Positions 20,030 through 29,400 of a stretch of 64,000 nt of DNA are shown in pieces. Each line of letters opens with the position of its first letter. The stretch's first letter is position 1. Made by a program: the position numbers and the translations under genes. The notes beneath the pieces were generated by a model that saw only the letters and a program-made list of their open reading frames with translations, was not told where the DNA came from and did no database searches. Source of the DNA: Comamonadaceae bacterium. Its GTDB lineage: Bacteria; Pseudomonadota; Gammaproteobacteria; Burkholderiales; Burkholderiaceae_C. Location of the stretch: the NCBI GenBank assembly GCA_027488115.1, contig JAIYCG010000023.1, positions 62,001 to 126,000 on the forward strand. Direction: 5' to 3'.

Positions 20030-20950
20030 ATGACCGCAGACCGCGTATTGATCAGTGAAGTCGGCCCGCGAGATGGCCTGCAGTCCGTCAAGCAAACCAT
20101 GCCCACGGCCCACAAATTGCGCTGGATCGATGCGTTGGTGGCGTCAGGCCTTCAAGAAATCGAAGTCGCCTCGTTTGTGCCGGCCCACTTGTTGCCTCAA
20201 ATGGCCGATGCCGCTCTTGTGGTTCAACACACACGACAACATGACCATGTGACGGTGATGGCCCTCGTGCCCAACCGAAAAGGTGCTGAAGCGGCCATCA
20301 AGGCTGGCGCCCAAAAACTCACCATTCCCGTTTCCGCCTCCGAATCCCACTCTCTGGCCAACGTGCGAAAAACACGCGATGCCATGGTGGAAGAAGTGCG
20401 CGCCATCATTCAAGTTCGCAATGAGCTGGCACCGCATGTCAAAGTCGAAGCCGGCATTTCAACCGCCTTTGGTTGCACCTTGCAGGGTCATGTGGCAGAG
20501 GACGATGTGGTCAAACTGGCAGCTGCTGTCATTGAAGCAGGTGCAGACGAGTCAGGTCTGTCCGACACCACGGGCATGGCCAACCCAGCGCAGGTGCGCC
20601 GCTTGTTCCAGCGAGTGTTTGCCGAAATTGGCCCCAAAACGGGCGCCGCCCACATGCACAACACGCGCGGCTTGGGCCTGGCCAATTGTTTGGCTGCCTA
20701 CGATGCGGGCGTGCGCACCTTTGACAGCTCCCTGGCGGGCTTAGGCGGTTGCCCTTATGCACCCGGCGCATCTGGCAACGTGGTCACTGAGGATTTGGTT
20801 TTCATGTTCGAAGCCATGGGCATTCAAACAGGTGTGAACATCTCCAAGTTGATCTTGGCCAGACAAGCTTTGCGCGATGGATTGCCAGGCGAACCGCTTT
20901 ACGGCATGACACCTGATGCGGGCTTGCCTCAAGGATGGACGCATGTCTAA
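20030..20950 (+). CDS. Hydroxymethylglutaryl-CoA lyase family enzyme
   Basis: The 306-residue TIM-barrel lyase cleaves 3-hydroxy-3-methylglutaryl-CoA to acetyl-CoA and acetoacetate in leucine breakdown, or a related substrate. It has EVGPRDGLQ at the N-terminus (metal-binding Asp), HMHNTRGLGLAN (metal-binding His pair) and the signature loop SLAGLGGCPYAPGASGN with the catalytic cysteine. It overlaps the next gene, a CoA-transferase, by eight bases. That pairing is different from the usual liu cluster, so a role on a CoA ester made by the transferase (for example a citramalyl-type CoA) is possible. Confidence 0.87.
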   Translation: MTADRVLISEVGPRDGLQSVKQTMPTAHKLRWIDALVASGLQEIEVASFVPAHLLPQMADAALVVQHTRQHDHVTVMALVPNRKGAEAAIKAGAQKLTIPVSASESHSLANVRKTRDAMVEEVRAIIQVRNELAPHVKVEAGISTAFGCTLQGHVAEDDVVKLAAAVIEAGADESGLSDTTGMANPAQVRRLFQRVFAEIGPKTGAAHMHNTRGLGLANCLAAYDAGVRTFDSSLAGLGGCPYAPGASGNVVTEDLVFMFEAMGIQTGVNISKLILARQALRDGLPGEPLYGMTPDAGLPQGWTHV

Positions 20951-22172
20951 TTTTCAAAACTCGCAACAGCAAGCACCTCAACCTCAGCCACAGCTGCCTT
21001 ATGAGGGCATTCGCGTGGTCGAATTCACCCACATGGTGATGGGGCCTACCTGCGGCATGGTGCTGGCAGATTTGGGTGCAGAGGTCATCAAGGTTGAGCC
21101 CATTGGCCACGGCCATGACGGGGACAACACACGCAAACTGTTGGGCTCGGGGGCGGGGTTTTTTCCACTCTTCAATCGGAACAAAAAAAGCTTGGCCCTC
21201 GACTTGAAAACACCCGAAGGCAAAGAAGCCGTGTTGCGCTTGATCGCTACCGCAGACATTGTGAGTGAGAACTTCAAACCAGGCACCATGAAAAAACTGG
21301 GCCTCGATTACGAGACCTTGAAAAGACTCAACCCGCGTCTCATCTACGTCTCACTCAAAGGCTTTTTGCCAGGGCCTTATGAACATCGCACTGCACTTGA
21401 CGAGGTGGTACAAATGATGGGCGGCTTGGCCTACATGACGGGGCGCAGGGGCGATCCCTTGCGCGCAGGCACCAGTGTGAACGACATCATGGGCGGCATG
21501 TTTGGGGCCATCGGTGCCATGGCCGCACTGGCGCAACGCGCACAAACAGGCAAAGGGCAAGAAGTTCAAAGTGCCTTGTTTGAAAACAACGTGTTTTTGG
21601 TGGCGCAACACATGATGCAATACCAAGTCACCGGCAAAGCTGCAGCACCCATGCCCGAGCGAATTTCTGCGTGGGCCGTCTACGATGTGTTTGTAGTGAA
21701 GGATGGCGAACAAATCTTCTTGGCCGTGGTGAGTGACACCGCTTGGAAAATATTTTGCGAGGCTTTCAATTACCCAGACCTTTTCAATGACCCTCGCTTG
21801 GTCAGCAACAACGACCGCGTCAGAGCACGCGATTGGCTCATCCCTTTGCTGCGCGAACGACTTCAGGTTTTTTCTGCAACCCACTTAAGCAAAGTTTTTG
21901 AAAAAAATTCCTTGCCCTACGCCCCCATCACGGCGCCGCATGATTTACTCAAGGATCCGCATCTTCAATCAACAGGTGGGCTGGCTCCCGTCGAGCTCAA
22001 CGATGGTCGCGAGATTCACACCGTGTTGTTGCCACTGAGCCTGAATCAAACGCGCTTGAAAGTTCGAAACTCAGCGCCCCATTTAGGTCAACACAACGAA
22101 AGTTTATTGAGCAGCCTAGGCTACAGCGCCGAAGAAATTGAAAAGCTAAGTCATCCCAACGAGGCGGCTTAA
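20943..22172 (+). CDS. CaiB/BaiF-family (class III) CoA-transferase
   Basis: The 409-residue enzyme has the class III pattern: GIRVVEFTHMVMGPTCGMVLADLGAEVIKVEP near the N-terminus (given as the stretch at residues 20-51) and NRNKKSLALDLKTPEG. The active-site aspartate is in HRTALDEVVQMMGG. The ATG at 20943 lies inside the end of the lyase gene, giving translational coupling. The likely job is activating an organic acid to its CoA thioester for the lyase. Succinyl-CoA-dependent homologues act on dicarboxylic acids; the acceptor here cannot be told from sequence. Confidence 0.87.
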   Translation: MSNFQNSQQQAPQPQPQLPYEGIRVVEFTHMVMGPTCGMVLADLGAEVIKVEPIGHGHDGDNTRKLLGSGAGFFPLFNRNKKSLALDLKTPEGKEAVLRLIATADIVSENFKPGTMKKLGLDYETLKRLNPRLIYVSLKGFLPGPYEHRTALDEVVQMMGGLAYMTGRRGDPLRAGTSVNDIMGGMFGAIGAMAALAQRAQTGKGQEVQSALFENNVFLVAQHMMQYQVTGKAAAPMPERISAWAVYDVFVVKDGEQIFLAVVSDTAWKIFCEAFNYPDLFNDPRLVSNNDRVRARDWLIPLLRERLQVFSATHLSKVFEKNSLPYAPITAPHDLLKDPHLQSTGGLAPVELNDGREIHTVLLPLSLNQTRLKVRNSAPHLGQHNESLLSSLGYSAEEIEKLSHPNEAA

Positions 22173-22198
22173 ACCGCAAACAGGCAAGCCCTTGAACC

Positions 22199-23131
22199 AT
22201 GGACAAACTCAAAGTTTTTGAATCCTTCGTATCGGTGGCCACTCGTGGCAGCCTTAGTGCGGCAGCCAGAGCAGAGGGCGTTGCGCCCGCCATCATTGGC
22301 AGGCGGCTCGATGCGTTGGAGTCTCACTTAGGCGTGAAGCTGTTGTTGCGAACCACCCGGCGCATTAGCCTGACCCACGAAGGCAGCGCTTTTTTAGAAA
22401 ATTGCCAACGCCTCTTGAGCGACGTGGCCAATGCAGAAGACAGCGTTTCAGCTGGGGGCTTGAAAGCCAGCGGTCATTTGCGCGTTACCGCACCCGCAGG
22501 TTTTGGGCGCAGACATGTGGCGCCCCTTGCCCCTTTGTTTCATGCCCAAAATCCAGAAGTCAAAATTTCGCTGAACCTGAGCGATCGGGTGATTGACTTG
22601 GCTGGCGAAGGCTTTGACTTTGCCGTGCGCGTTGGTGACCTGCCAGACTCTTCTTTGGTCAGCGTGCGCTTGGCCGACAACCGTCGCATGTGTGTGGCTA
22701 CCCCCGCCTATTTGGCCAAGCACGGCACGCCCAAAATGCCAGCCGACTTGCTTCAACACAGATGCTTGACGCTGTCTAGCGATGCCTCCCAAACGCGTGG
22801 ATGGGCCTTCAAAGCGCCCCCTTCAGACAATGCAGAAGGCCCAGAAGTGACCTACTTGCGACCCCACGGTCCCCTAGATTGCTCGGACGGTCAGGTCTTG
22901 CATGGTTGGTGCCTGGCCCACATGGGCATCGCTTGGCGCAGCACCTGGGAGGTCGAAAATGACATCCGATCGGGTCAATTGGTGGAGGTGTTGGCCGATT
23001 TTGCGGCACCGCCCAACGGGATTTATGGTGTTTTTCCCCAAAGAAAGCATCTGCCTCTCCGTTTAAGGCTTTGGATCGACTTTTTAAAGCATCACTACAG
23101 CTTGCCGGCAACTTGGCAAAGTGCCCCGTAA
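22199..23131 (+). CDS. LysR-family transcriptional regulator
   Basis: The 310-residue protein has an N-terminal winged helix-turn-helix (MDKLKVFESFVSVATRGSLS, then IIGRRLDALESHLGVKLLLR) and a C-terminal periplasmic-binding-like effector domain. LysR regulators are usually divergent from their targets; this one lies 26 bases downstream of the CoA-transferase in the same direction, so it may be the last gene of the lyase-transferase operon and autoregulated with it. It is followed after 9 bases by argS. The effector is unknown. Confidence 0.88.
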   Translation: MDKLKVFESFVSVATRGSLSAAARAEGVAPAIIGRRLDALESHLGVKLLLRTTRRISLTHEGSAFLENCQRLLSDVANAEDSVSAGGLKASGHLRVTAPAGFGRRHVAPLAPLFHAQNPEVKISLNLSDRVIDLAGEGFDFAVRVGDLPDSSLVSVRLADNRRMCVATPAYLAKHGTPKMPADLLQHRCLTLSSDASQTRGWAFKAPPSDNAEGPEVTYLRPHGPLDCSDGQVLHGWCLAHMGIAWRSTWEVENDIRSGQLVEVLADFAAPPNGIYGVFPQRKHLPLRLRLWIDFLKHHYSLPATWQSAP

Positions 23132-23140
23132 AATCGGGGG

Positions 23141-24826
23141 ATGCTCCTAGCCCAACAAGAATTACGCTCGGCCCTCGCTGCCGAACTCGAACGCCTACAC
23201 CTCGGTGCTGGCGCTAAAGCCATTTTTGAATCACCCAAAGTGGCCGCTCATGGCGATCTGGCCTGTACGGCGGCCATGCACTTGGCCAAGCCCTTGGGTC
23301 AAAACCCAAGGCAGGTTGGCGAAGCCTTGCGCACAGCGCTCATGGCCACGCCCGCCTTCACCCAATGGGTCGAAAGCATCGACATTGCGGGTCCTGGTTT
23401 TTTAAACCTCAAGCTCAAACCTAGCGCCAAACAAGCCATCATCCAGGAAGTTTTGCATGCAGCGTCTTGTTTTGGCAAACAAGCCGAGCGCAATGAACGC
23501 GTGTTGGTGGAGTTTGTTTCGGCCAATCCAACAGGCCCTCTGCATGTGGGCCACGGCCGTCAAGCCGCATTGGGCGATGCCATTTGCAATCTGTTTGCCA
23601 CGCAAGGCTGGTCGGTGTACCGCGAGTTTTACTACAACGACGCGGGCGTGCAAATTAACACCTTGGCCACCTCCACGCAATTGCGTGCAAAGGGCTTCAA
23701 ACCCGGTGACGCTGAATGGCCCAGCGGCGAGAATGCGGCGGCCTACAACGGCGACTACATTCAAGACATTGCCCAAGATTTCTTGGCGAAAAAAACCGTC
23801 AAATCTGACGACCGCGAATTTACGGGCAGCGGCGACCTGAACGACCTCGATGGCATGCGCGAATTTGCAGTGGCCTATTTGCGTCATGAGCAAGACCTCG
23901 ACTTAAAAGCCTTCGACGTTCAATTCGACAACTACTACCTCGAGTCCAGCCTGTACACCAGCGGCCGCGTAGGCAGGGCTGTTCAGAAACTACAAGAAGC
24001 AGGTAAAACCTACGAACAAGATGGCGCCTTGTGGCTGAAGTCTACCGACTATGGCGACGACAAAGACCGCGTGATGCGCAAAGGCGATGGCACCTACACC
24101 TACTTTGTGCCAGATGTGGCCTACCACATTGCCAAATGGGAACGCGGCTTTACCAAAGTCGTGAACATACAAGGCACCGATCACCACGGCACCATTGCAC
24201 GTGTGCGTGCAGGTTTGCAGGCTGCCGCCGTTGGCATTCCAGAGGGCTACCCTGACTACGTGTTGCACACCATGGTGCGCGTCATGCGCGGCGGCGTTGA
24301 AGTGAAAATTTCGAAACGTGCAGGCAGTTATGTCACCTTGCGCGACCTCATCGAGTGGACCAGCAAAGATGCAGTGCGCTTTTTCTTACTCAGTCGCAAG
24401 CCCGACACAGAATACGTGTTCGACATTGATTTGGCTCTGGCAAAGAACAATGACAACCCGGTGTATTACGTTCAATATGCCCATGCACGCATCCACTCCA
24501 TCTTGCGCACTTGGGGCGGCGATGTGAGCAGCTTGGGCCAAGTCGATTTGTCGAGCTTGGAAAATCCCAAGGCCCAAGCCCTCATGTTGCTGCTGGCCAA
24601 GTACCCTCAAATGCTCAGTGATGCTGCACAAGACTTTGCGCCCCACGACGTCACGTTTTACTTGCGCGACTTGGCCGCAAGCTATCACAGTTACTACGAT
24701 GCGGAGCGCATTTTGGTTGAAGAAGAGCCCCTCAAACTGGCGCGCTTGGCACTGGTTGCAGCTTGCGCACAAGTCTTGCAAAATGGCTTGAAAATTTTGG
24801 GTGTGTCCGCACCTGAGCAAATGTAA
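23141..24826 (+). CDS. argS: Arginyl-tRNA synthetase
   Basis: The 561-residue class I synthetase charges tRNA-Arg. The HIGH signature appears as [17 protein letters not shown] (about residue 133) and the KMSK-like loop as [12 protein letters not shown] (about 390). The additional N-terminal domain (residues 1-110) and the C-terminal anticodon-binding domain with [24 protein letters not shown] are both present. It is followed by a SPOR-domain gene and dsbA, the usual order in Burkholderiales. Confidence 0.96.
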   Translation: MLLAQQELRSALAAELERLHLGAGAKAIFESPKVAAHGDLACTAAMHLAKPLGQNPRQVGEALRTALMATPAFTQWVESIDIAGPGFLNLKLKPSAKQAIIQEVLHAASCFGKQAERNERVLVEFVSANPTGPLHVGHGRQAALGDAICNLFATQGWSVYREFYYNDAGVQINTLATSTQLRAKGFKPGDAEWPSGENAAAYNGDYIQDIAQDFLAKKTVKSDDREFTGSGDLNDLDGMREFAVAYLRHEQDLDLKAFDVQFDNYYLESSLYTSGRVGRAVQKLQEAGKTYEQDGALWLKSTDYGDDKDRVMRKGDGTYTYFVPDVAYHIAKWERGFTKVVNIQGTDHHGTIARVRAGLQAAAVGIPEGYPDYVLHTMVRVMRGGVEVKISKRAGSYVTLRDLIEWTSKDAVRFFLLSRKPDTEYVFDIDLALAKNNDNPVYYVQYAHARIHSILRTWGGDVSSLGQVDLSSLENPKAQALMLLLAKYPQMLSDAAQDFAPHDVTFYLRDLAASYHSYYDAERILVEEEPLKLARLALVAACAQVLQNGLKILGVSAPEQM

Positions 24827-24872
24827 ATCAGGCACCACTTATTTTGGTATGACTTTGAGAGCACTTCACAAC

Positions 24873-25640
24873 ATGTCCCACTCCAACATCCAAGGCCAGC
24901 GCGGCGGCACCTTGCTCGGCTTCATTCTGGGTTTGGTCATCGGCCTGACGGTGGCTCTGGGTGTCGCCATGTATGTGACCAAAGTACCCATGCCTTTCAG
25001 CAACAAAAATTTATCCCGCTCGGCCGATCAAGACGCTGTTGAAGCGCAAAAGAACAAAGATTGGAATCCAAACGGCGCTTTACAAAGCAAGCCCGTGACA
25101 CCTGAAGCGCCGGCCGAAGCCAATGCCAACAACTCGGGTGCTAGCAATCCAGGCAACAACGTGCCCGTACCCGCGCCTGCGCCTGCAGTCACGGCTGACC
25201 CCTTGGCCGATTTGGTCAAAAAACAAAATCCAAACACAGCGCCAACAGCGCCCGCTTCTGGGTCCCCTTCTGCTGCTGCACCCCTTTCTGCAGCAGCCTC
25301 TACTGCAGCACCTTCTTCTGCAGCAGCCTCTTCTGCAGCAGCGTCTGCGCCACCAGCAGCAGCCATCCCTCAGCCCGCCAACAAAACAGCCGGCAGCAAC
25401 GATCCTTTCACCTATTTTGTGCAGGCGGGTGCGTTTAAATCTGCAGCCGATGCCGATGCTCAAAAAGCCAAACTTTCAATGATGGGCATTGAAGCCAAAG
25501 TCAGTGAACGTGAACAGGCAGGACGCGCTATCTATCGTGTTCGAAGTGGCCCCTTTGATGACAAAGATCAAGCCGAAAAAATCAAATCACGCATAGATTC
25601 CAGTGGCATCGATGCAGCCTTGGTGCGCGTACAACGCTAA
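24873..25640 (+). CDS. SPOR-domain cell-division protein (FtsN/DedD-like)
   Basis: The 255-residue protein has a short cytoplasmic start, one transmembrane helix (residues about 12-35, GFILGLVIGLTVALGVAMYV), a low-complexity Ala/Ser/Pro linker (about 95-170) and a C-terminal SPOR domain (YFVQAGAFKSAADADAQKAKL). SPOR domains bind denuded septal peptidoglycan, so the protein should act at the division site. The linker DNA (25259-25352) has near-repeats of a TTCTGCAGCAGC unit. An ATG at 24849 would add eight residues; 24873 was chosen because the membrane topology needs no longer tail. Confidence 0.85.
   Translation: MSHSNIQGQRGGTLLGFILGLVIGLTVALGVAMYVTKVPMPFSNKNLSRSADQDAVEAQKNKDWNPNGALQSKPVTPEAPAEANANNSGASNPGNNVPVPAPAPAVTADPLADLVKKQNPNTAPTAPASGSPSAAAPLSAAASTAAPSSAAASSAAASAPPAAAIPQPANKTAGSNDPFTYFVQAGAFKSAADADAQKAKLSMMGIEAKVSEREQAGRAIYRVRSGPFDDKDQAEKIKSRIDSSGIDAALVRVQR
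25259..25352 (+). repeat. Degenerate TTCTGCAGCAGC tandem units in the SPOR linker
   Basis: Within the SPOR-protein gene, a run of imperfect 12-15-base units (CTTCTGCAGCAGCCT-like) encodes an Ala/Ser-rich linker. The units stay in frame, so length changes by slippage would only alter the spacer between membrane helix and SPOR domain. Confidence 0.6.
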
Positions 25641-25675
25641 ACTTTAACCGCACCTCATTGAATCAGGAGTACCCC

Positions 25676-26338
25676 ATGAAACGCCGCGAATTTTCTTTAG
25701 CCAGCCTGGGCACCGCTGCAAGCCTCAGCAGCCTCGGATGGAGCCACAACGCATTTGCACAAGGCCCTGCCAAGTTTGTCTTGGGCAAGGACTATTTGAA
25801 GTTGGACCGCCCCGTTCCCACCGAGACCGAAGCCGGCAAAATTGAAGTGATTGAGTTCTTTTGGTACAGCTGCCCACATTGCAGCGCCTTTGAGCCCACC
25901 TTAGAACAATGGGTCAAAAATGCCCCCAAAGATGTCTCGGTGCGCCGAATGCCCGTTGCATTTCGAGACGACTTTGCCCCGCAACAAAGATTATTTTTCA
26001 CACTCGAAGCCATGGGATTGCTCGACAAATTACATGGCAAGGTCTTTCAAGCCATTCACGGCGAGCGCTTGCCATTGAGTACCGATGCCAGCATTTTGAC
26101 CTGGGTCGAAAAGCAAGGTGTCGATAAAACTAAATTTGCCGAGACAGCCAAATCTTTTGGCGTGGCCAGCAAGCTCAAACGCGCGGTTCAATTGCAAAGT
26201 GACTACAAAGTCGAAGGCGTTCCCTCACTGGGCATCGCGGGCAAGTATTACACCGACGGCACTTTTGCCGGCAACATGAACCGCGCACTTCAAGTGACGG
26301 AATCTTTGTTGGCGCAAATTCGCCAGGGCCGTGCCTGA
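25676..26338 (+). CDS. dsbA: Thiol:disulfide interchange protein DsbA
   Basis: The 220-residue periplasmic thioredoxin-fold oxidase has the active site FWYSCPHCSAFEP (Cys-Pro-His-Cys) and the cis-proline loop VEGVPSLGIAGKYY. The signal sequence begins MKRREFSLASLG. The twin arginine followed by Phe-Ser-Leu resembles a Tat signal, which is uncommon but known for DsbA-type proteins. The ATG at 25676 has CAGGAGT upstream; an in-frame TTG at 25658 was rejected. A strong intrinsic terminator follows. DsbA would also be needed to fold the flagellar P-ring protein. Confidence 0.93.
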   Translation: MKRREFSLASLGTAASLSSLGWSHNAFAQGPAKFVLGKDYLKLDRPVPTETEAGKIEVIEFFWYSCPHCSAFEPTLEQWVKNAPKDVSVRRMPVAFRDDFAPQQRLFFTLEAMGLLDKLHGKVFQAIHGERLPLSTDASILTWVEKQGVDKTKFAETAKSFGVASKLKRAVQLQSDYKVEGVPSLGIAGKYYTDGTFAGNMNRALQVTESLLAQIRQGRA

Positions 26339-26360
26339 TCTAAAAAGGTGTTGCACATCT

Positions 26361-26384
26361 GCCCGCTTCGGCGGGCTTTTTTTT
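26361..26384 (+). terminator. Intrinsic terminator after dsbA
   Basis: A perfect 6-base stem GCCCGC/GCGGGC with a TTCG tetraloop is followed by eight T residues. It lies 22 bases after the dsbA stop and separates the argS-SPOR-dsbA block from lptA. Confidence 0.9.
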
Positions 26385-26451
26385 GCATTTTTTCAAGAAA
26401 GGGGCTTGACTTCCCTCTGAACACCTACAATCAAGCAAGATTCGCGCCTTT

Positions 26452-27063
26452 ATGAAAACCAAGTTCATCACTTTGCTCTGCACCCTGACAACCGCCTTGG
26501 CGGTTCAGTGTGCATTCGCCGAAAAAGCCGATCGAGACAAGCCCATGAACGTAGAGGCTGATTCACTCAAACACGACGACCAACAACAGCTTACGACCTT
26601 CACTGGCAAAGTTCTCATGACCAAGGGAACACTGGTCCTGAAATCAGCTCGCATGGAAGTCAAACAAGACAAGCAAGGCAACCAAATTGCCAGGCTGTGG
26701 GCCGATCCCGGTGAGCGCATTTTCTTCCGCCAAAAACGCGAAGGCCTAGACGAGTACACCGAGGGCGAAGCTGAAACGGCCATCTACAACAGCCAAGCCG
26801 ATACGCTCACACTCACGCACCGTGCTGAACTGCGATTGCTGCGAGGCGCCTTGGTGGCCGATCGAATTCAAGGCCAAGAAATTCTGGTCAATAACAACAC
26901 CGAAGTCTTCACCGTCGATGGCAAGCCAAACGGCGGCGGCAGTACGGGCAATCAACGCGTCAAGGCCACCATCACACCGCGTCCACAAAAAAATGAAGCC
27001 AGTCCGCCCCCATCCGGACCCGTCTTGAAATCAAGCCCGCGCATTGGCAGTGACAAACCATGA
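26452..27063 (+). CDS. lptA: Lipopolysaccharide transport periplasmic protein LptA
   Basis: The 203-residue protein has a signal peptide (cleaved near CAFAEKA) and an OstA/LptA beta-jellyroll: [38 protein letters not shown], and [21 protein letters not shown]. LptA bridges the periplasm to carry LPS from the inner-membrane LptB2FGC complex to LptDE. The C-terminal 45 residues are Pro/Lys-rich and probably disordered. Its last four bases overlap lptB. The usual upstream neighbour lptC is not present here; dsbA and a terminator precede it instead. Confidence 0.9.
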   Translation: MKTKFITLLCTLTTALAVQCAFAEKADRDKPMNVEADSLKHDDQQQLTTFTGKVLMTKGTLVLKSARMEVKQDKQGNQIARLWADPGERIFFRQKREGLDEYTEGEAETAIYNSQADTLTLTHRAELRLLRGALVADRIQGQEILVNNNTEVFTVDGKPNGGGSTGNQRVKATITPRPQKNEASPPPSGPVLKSSPRIGSDKP

Positions 27064-27818
27064 GCGCACCAACCGACATCAGCCATCTTGAAGCGCGTCA
27101 TTTGCAAAAATCGTATGGCAGCCGTCAGGTGGTGTTTGATGTGTCTGTCAAGGTTCGAAAAGGTGAGGTGGTGGGTTTGCTAGGACCGAATGGCGCCGGT
27201 AAGACCACCTCTTTCTACATGATTGTGGGTTTGGTGCGCACCGATGGCGGTCAAATTTTGATTGATGGTGAAGACGTCACCAGCATGCCCATTCATCGCA
27301 GAGCGCGCATGGGACTCTCCTATTTGCCCCAAGAAGCTTCTATTTTCAGAAAGCTCACCGTGGCAGAGAACGTGCGGGCCGTGTTGGAGTTGCAACTGAA
27401 TGCCCAGGGCAAATCTTTAAGCGACGCTGAAATCAAGGGCAAACTGGCAGCGCTCTTGAAAGACTTGCGCGTCGACCATTTGCACGATTCCCCTTCTTTG
27501 GCGCTATCGGGCGGCGAACGCAGACGTGTTGAAATTGCGCGCGCATTGGCCACCGAGCCGCGCTTCATTTTGCTGGACGAACCTTTTGCCGGCATCGACC
27601 CCATTGCGGTCATCGAAATTCAACGCATCATTGCGTTTTTGAAAGAGCGCGGCATTGGCGTGCTCATCACCGACCACAACGTGCGAGAAACACTGGGCAT
27701 TTGTGACCACGCCTACATCATCAGTGAGGGGCGCGTGTTGGCAGAAGGCACACCCCAAGACATTGTCAACAATGCCGATGTTCGCCGCGTCTACCTCGGC
27801 GAACACTTCCGAATGTGA
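27060..27818 (+). CDS. lptB: LPS export ABC transporter ATP-binding protein LptB
   Basis: The 252-residue ATPase has Walker [17 protein letters not shown], the LptB-type Q-loop segment [11 protein letters not shown], the signature [15 protein letters not shown] and Walker [14 protein letters not shown], with the switch His in ITDHNVRET. It powers LPS extraction by LptFG. The start codon overlaps the lptA stop (ATGA). It is followed after 13 bases by rpoN, the conserved order in proteobacteria. Confidence 0.96.
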   Translation: MSAPTDISHLEARHLQKSYGSRQVVFDVSVKVRKGEVVGLLGPNGAGKTTSFYMIVGLVRTDGGQILIDGEDVTSMPIHRRARMGLSYLPQEASIFRKLTVAENVRAVLELQLNAQGKSLSDAEIKGKLAALLKDLRVDHLHDSPSLALSGGERRRVEIARALATEPRFILLDEPFAGIDPIAVIEIQRIIAFLKERGIGVLITDHNVRETLGICDHAYIISEGRVLAEGTPQDIVNNADVRRVYLGEHFRM

Positions 27819-27831
27819 TGGCTGAAAAAAT

Positions 27832-29400
27832 ATGAAGCAAAGCCTTTCCCTTCGGATGTCTCAGCACTTGGCGCTGACGCCACAGTTGCAACAATCCATT
27901 CGGCTGCTTCAACTCTCAACCCTTGAGCTGAGTCAAGAAGTTGAGCAAATGCTCGATGAAAACCCGTTCTTAGAGCGCAGCACAGACGATGCGCCGCAAG
28001 AAGATTTTGGGTTGCCCGAAGCCGATGCGCGTGTCAGCTTGGGCGATCGCGTTTCAGAAGCTGCCAGCGATGCGGGCTCTGAATCGCGGGATGCGGCAGG
28101 AGAATCCAATGCCTCGGTGTCCAACGACGAGGCTGTGACCGATGTGGCCGACAGCTGGGATGGCGACGGCAGCGTCGACATTGCACCGGACGACAGCGAG
28201 TGGGGCACCGATGCAGGGGCTCGCAAAAACAACACCAACAACGACTCCGATGGGGCAGATGCCATTGAGTTGGCGCGCGGCCTAGGCTCACTCACCGATT
28301 ACTTGCACCGCCAAGCGCTGTCCATGCGCCTGTCTGAAATTGACCGTGCTGCTTTGCGCTTCCTCATTGAATCGCTCAACGATGACGGCTACTTAGAAGA
28401 CAGTCTCGATTCATTGGCACAAGGCCTTGCCGGCACCGACGACATAGAACAACTTGAAGAGTTGGTGCACCGCTTCACGGTTGCCTTGAGTTTGTTGCAA
28501 TCTCTCGAGCCTGTTGGCATTGGCGCTCGGGATTTGGGCGAGTGCATGCGCATTCAACTCAAGGCCATCCTGAAAGACGAACCCGACAACGAAGCGGCAG
28601 CCGTCGCTCTGAAGATTTGTGCATTGCCTCTGGAGTTGCTGGCCAAACGCGACTACAAACGATTGGCCGTTCAGTGCGGTGAAGAAGAAGCCATTGTCAA
28701 GCTGGCCCTCACGTTCATCACACGCCTTGAGCCTAAACCAGGCCGTCCCTTTGCCAACGCTGAGCAACATGTCATCGTTCCCGATGTGCTGGTCATCGGC
28801 ACACGCAAAGGCGGCGAACCTCACTTTAGAGTGCAGCTCAATCCCGATGTCATGCCCAAGCTGCGCGTGCACGACATTTATGCCAACGCTTTGCGCGGCG
28901 GCAAAGGCGAAGGTCATTTGGGCTTGCAGCAACGACTGCAAGAAGCTCGGTGGTTCATCAAGAACATTCAACAACGCTTTGACACCATCCTTCGAGTGTC
29001 CACCGCCATTGTGGAACGTCAGCGCAACTTCTTCATTCATGGCGAGCTGGCCATGCGGCCTTTGGTGCTCAGAGAAATTGCCGATGAATTAGGTCTGCAC
29101 GAGTCCACCATCAGCCGTGTTACCACAGCCAAATACATGACCACGCCCATGGGCACCTACGAGCTCAAGTTCTTCTTTGGCTCGGGCCTGGGCACCGACA
29201 GCGGCAGCGCTGCGTCTAGCACTGCCGTGCGAGCCCTCATCAAACAATTGGTGGCGGCCGAAAACCCCAACAAACCTCTCTCAGACAACCAACTCTCAGA
29301 GATGCTCAAAGAACAAGGCATCGATTGCGCTCGGCGCACCGTGGCCAAATACCGCGAGGCGCTCAAAATTGCGCCCGCCAACTTGCGTAAAACTCTGTGA
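27832..29400 (+). CDS. rpoN: RNA polymerase sigma-54 factor
   Basis: The 522-residue protein has the glutamine/leucine-rich region I that contacts activators (SLSLRMSQHLALTPQLQQSI). An acidic spacer follows at residues about 45-140 (rich in Asp, Glu, Ser). The core-binding domain comes next, and the C-terminus has the RpoN box ARRTVAKYREAL. RpoN needs an AAA+ activator to open promoters with -24/-12 elements. A receiver-less activator and a perfect -24/-12 element before flgB are encoded in this same window, so RpoN is a plausible regulator of the flagellar genes to the right. Confidence 0.96.
   Translation: MKQSLSLRMSQHLALTPQLQQSIRLLQLSTLELSQEVEQMLDENPFLERSTDDAPQEDFGLPEADARVSLGDRVSEAASDAGSESRDAAGESNASVSNDEAVTDVADSWDGDGSVDIAPDDSEWGTDAGARKNNTNNDSDGADAIELARGLGSLTDYLHRQALSMRLSEIDRAALRFLIESLNDDGYLEDSLDSLAQGLAGTDDIEQLEELVHRFTVALSLLQSLEPVGIGARDLGECMRIQLKAILKDEPDNEAAAVALKICALPLELLAKRDYKRLAVQCGEEEAIVKLALTFITRLEPKPGRPFANAEQHVIVPDVLVIGTRKGGEPHFRVQLNPDVMPKLRVHDIYANALRGGKGEGHLGLQQRLQEARWFIKNIQQRFDTILRVSTAIVERQRNFFIHGELAMRPLVLREIADELGLHESTISRVTTAKYMTTPMGTYELKFFFGSGLGTDSGSAASSTAVRALIKQLVAAENPNKPLSDNQLSEMLKEQGIDCARRTVAKYREALKIAPANLRKTL

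Noticed and set aside
25259-25352. Short tandem TTCTGCAGCAGC units taken for a CRISPR-like array
   Set aside because: The units are in frame within a coding sequence, lack unique spacers, and encode a low-complexity linker.
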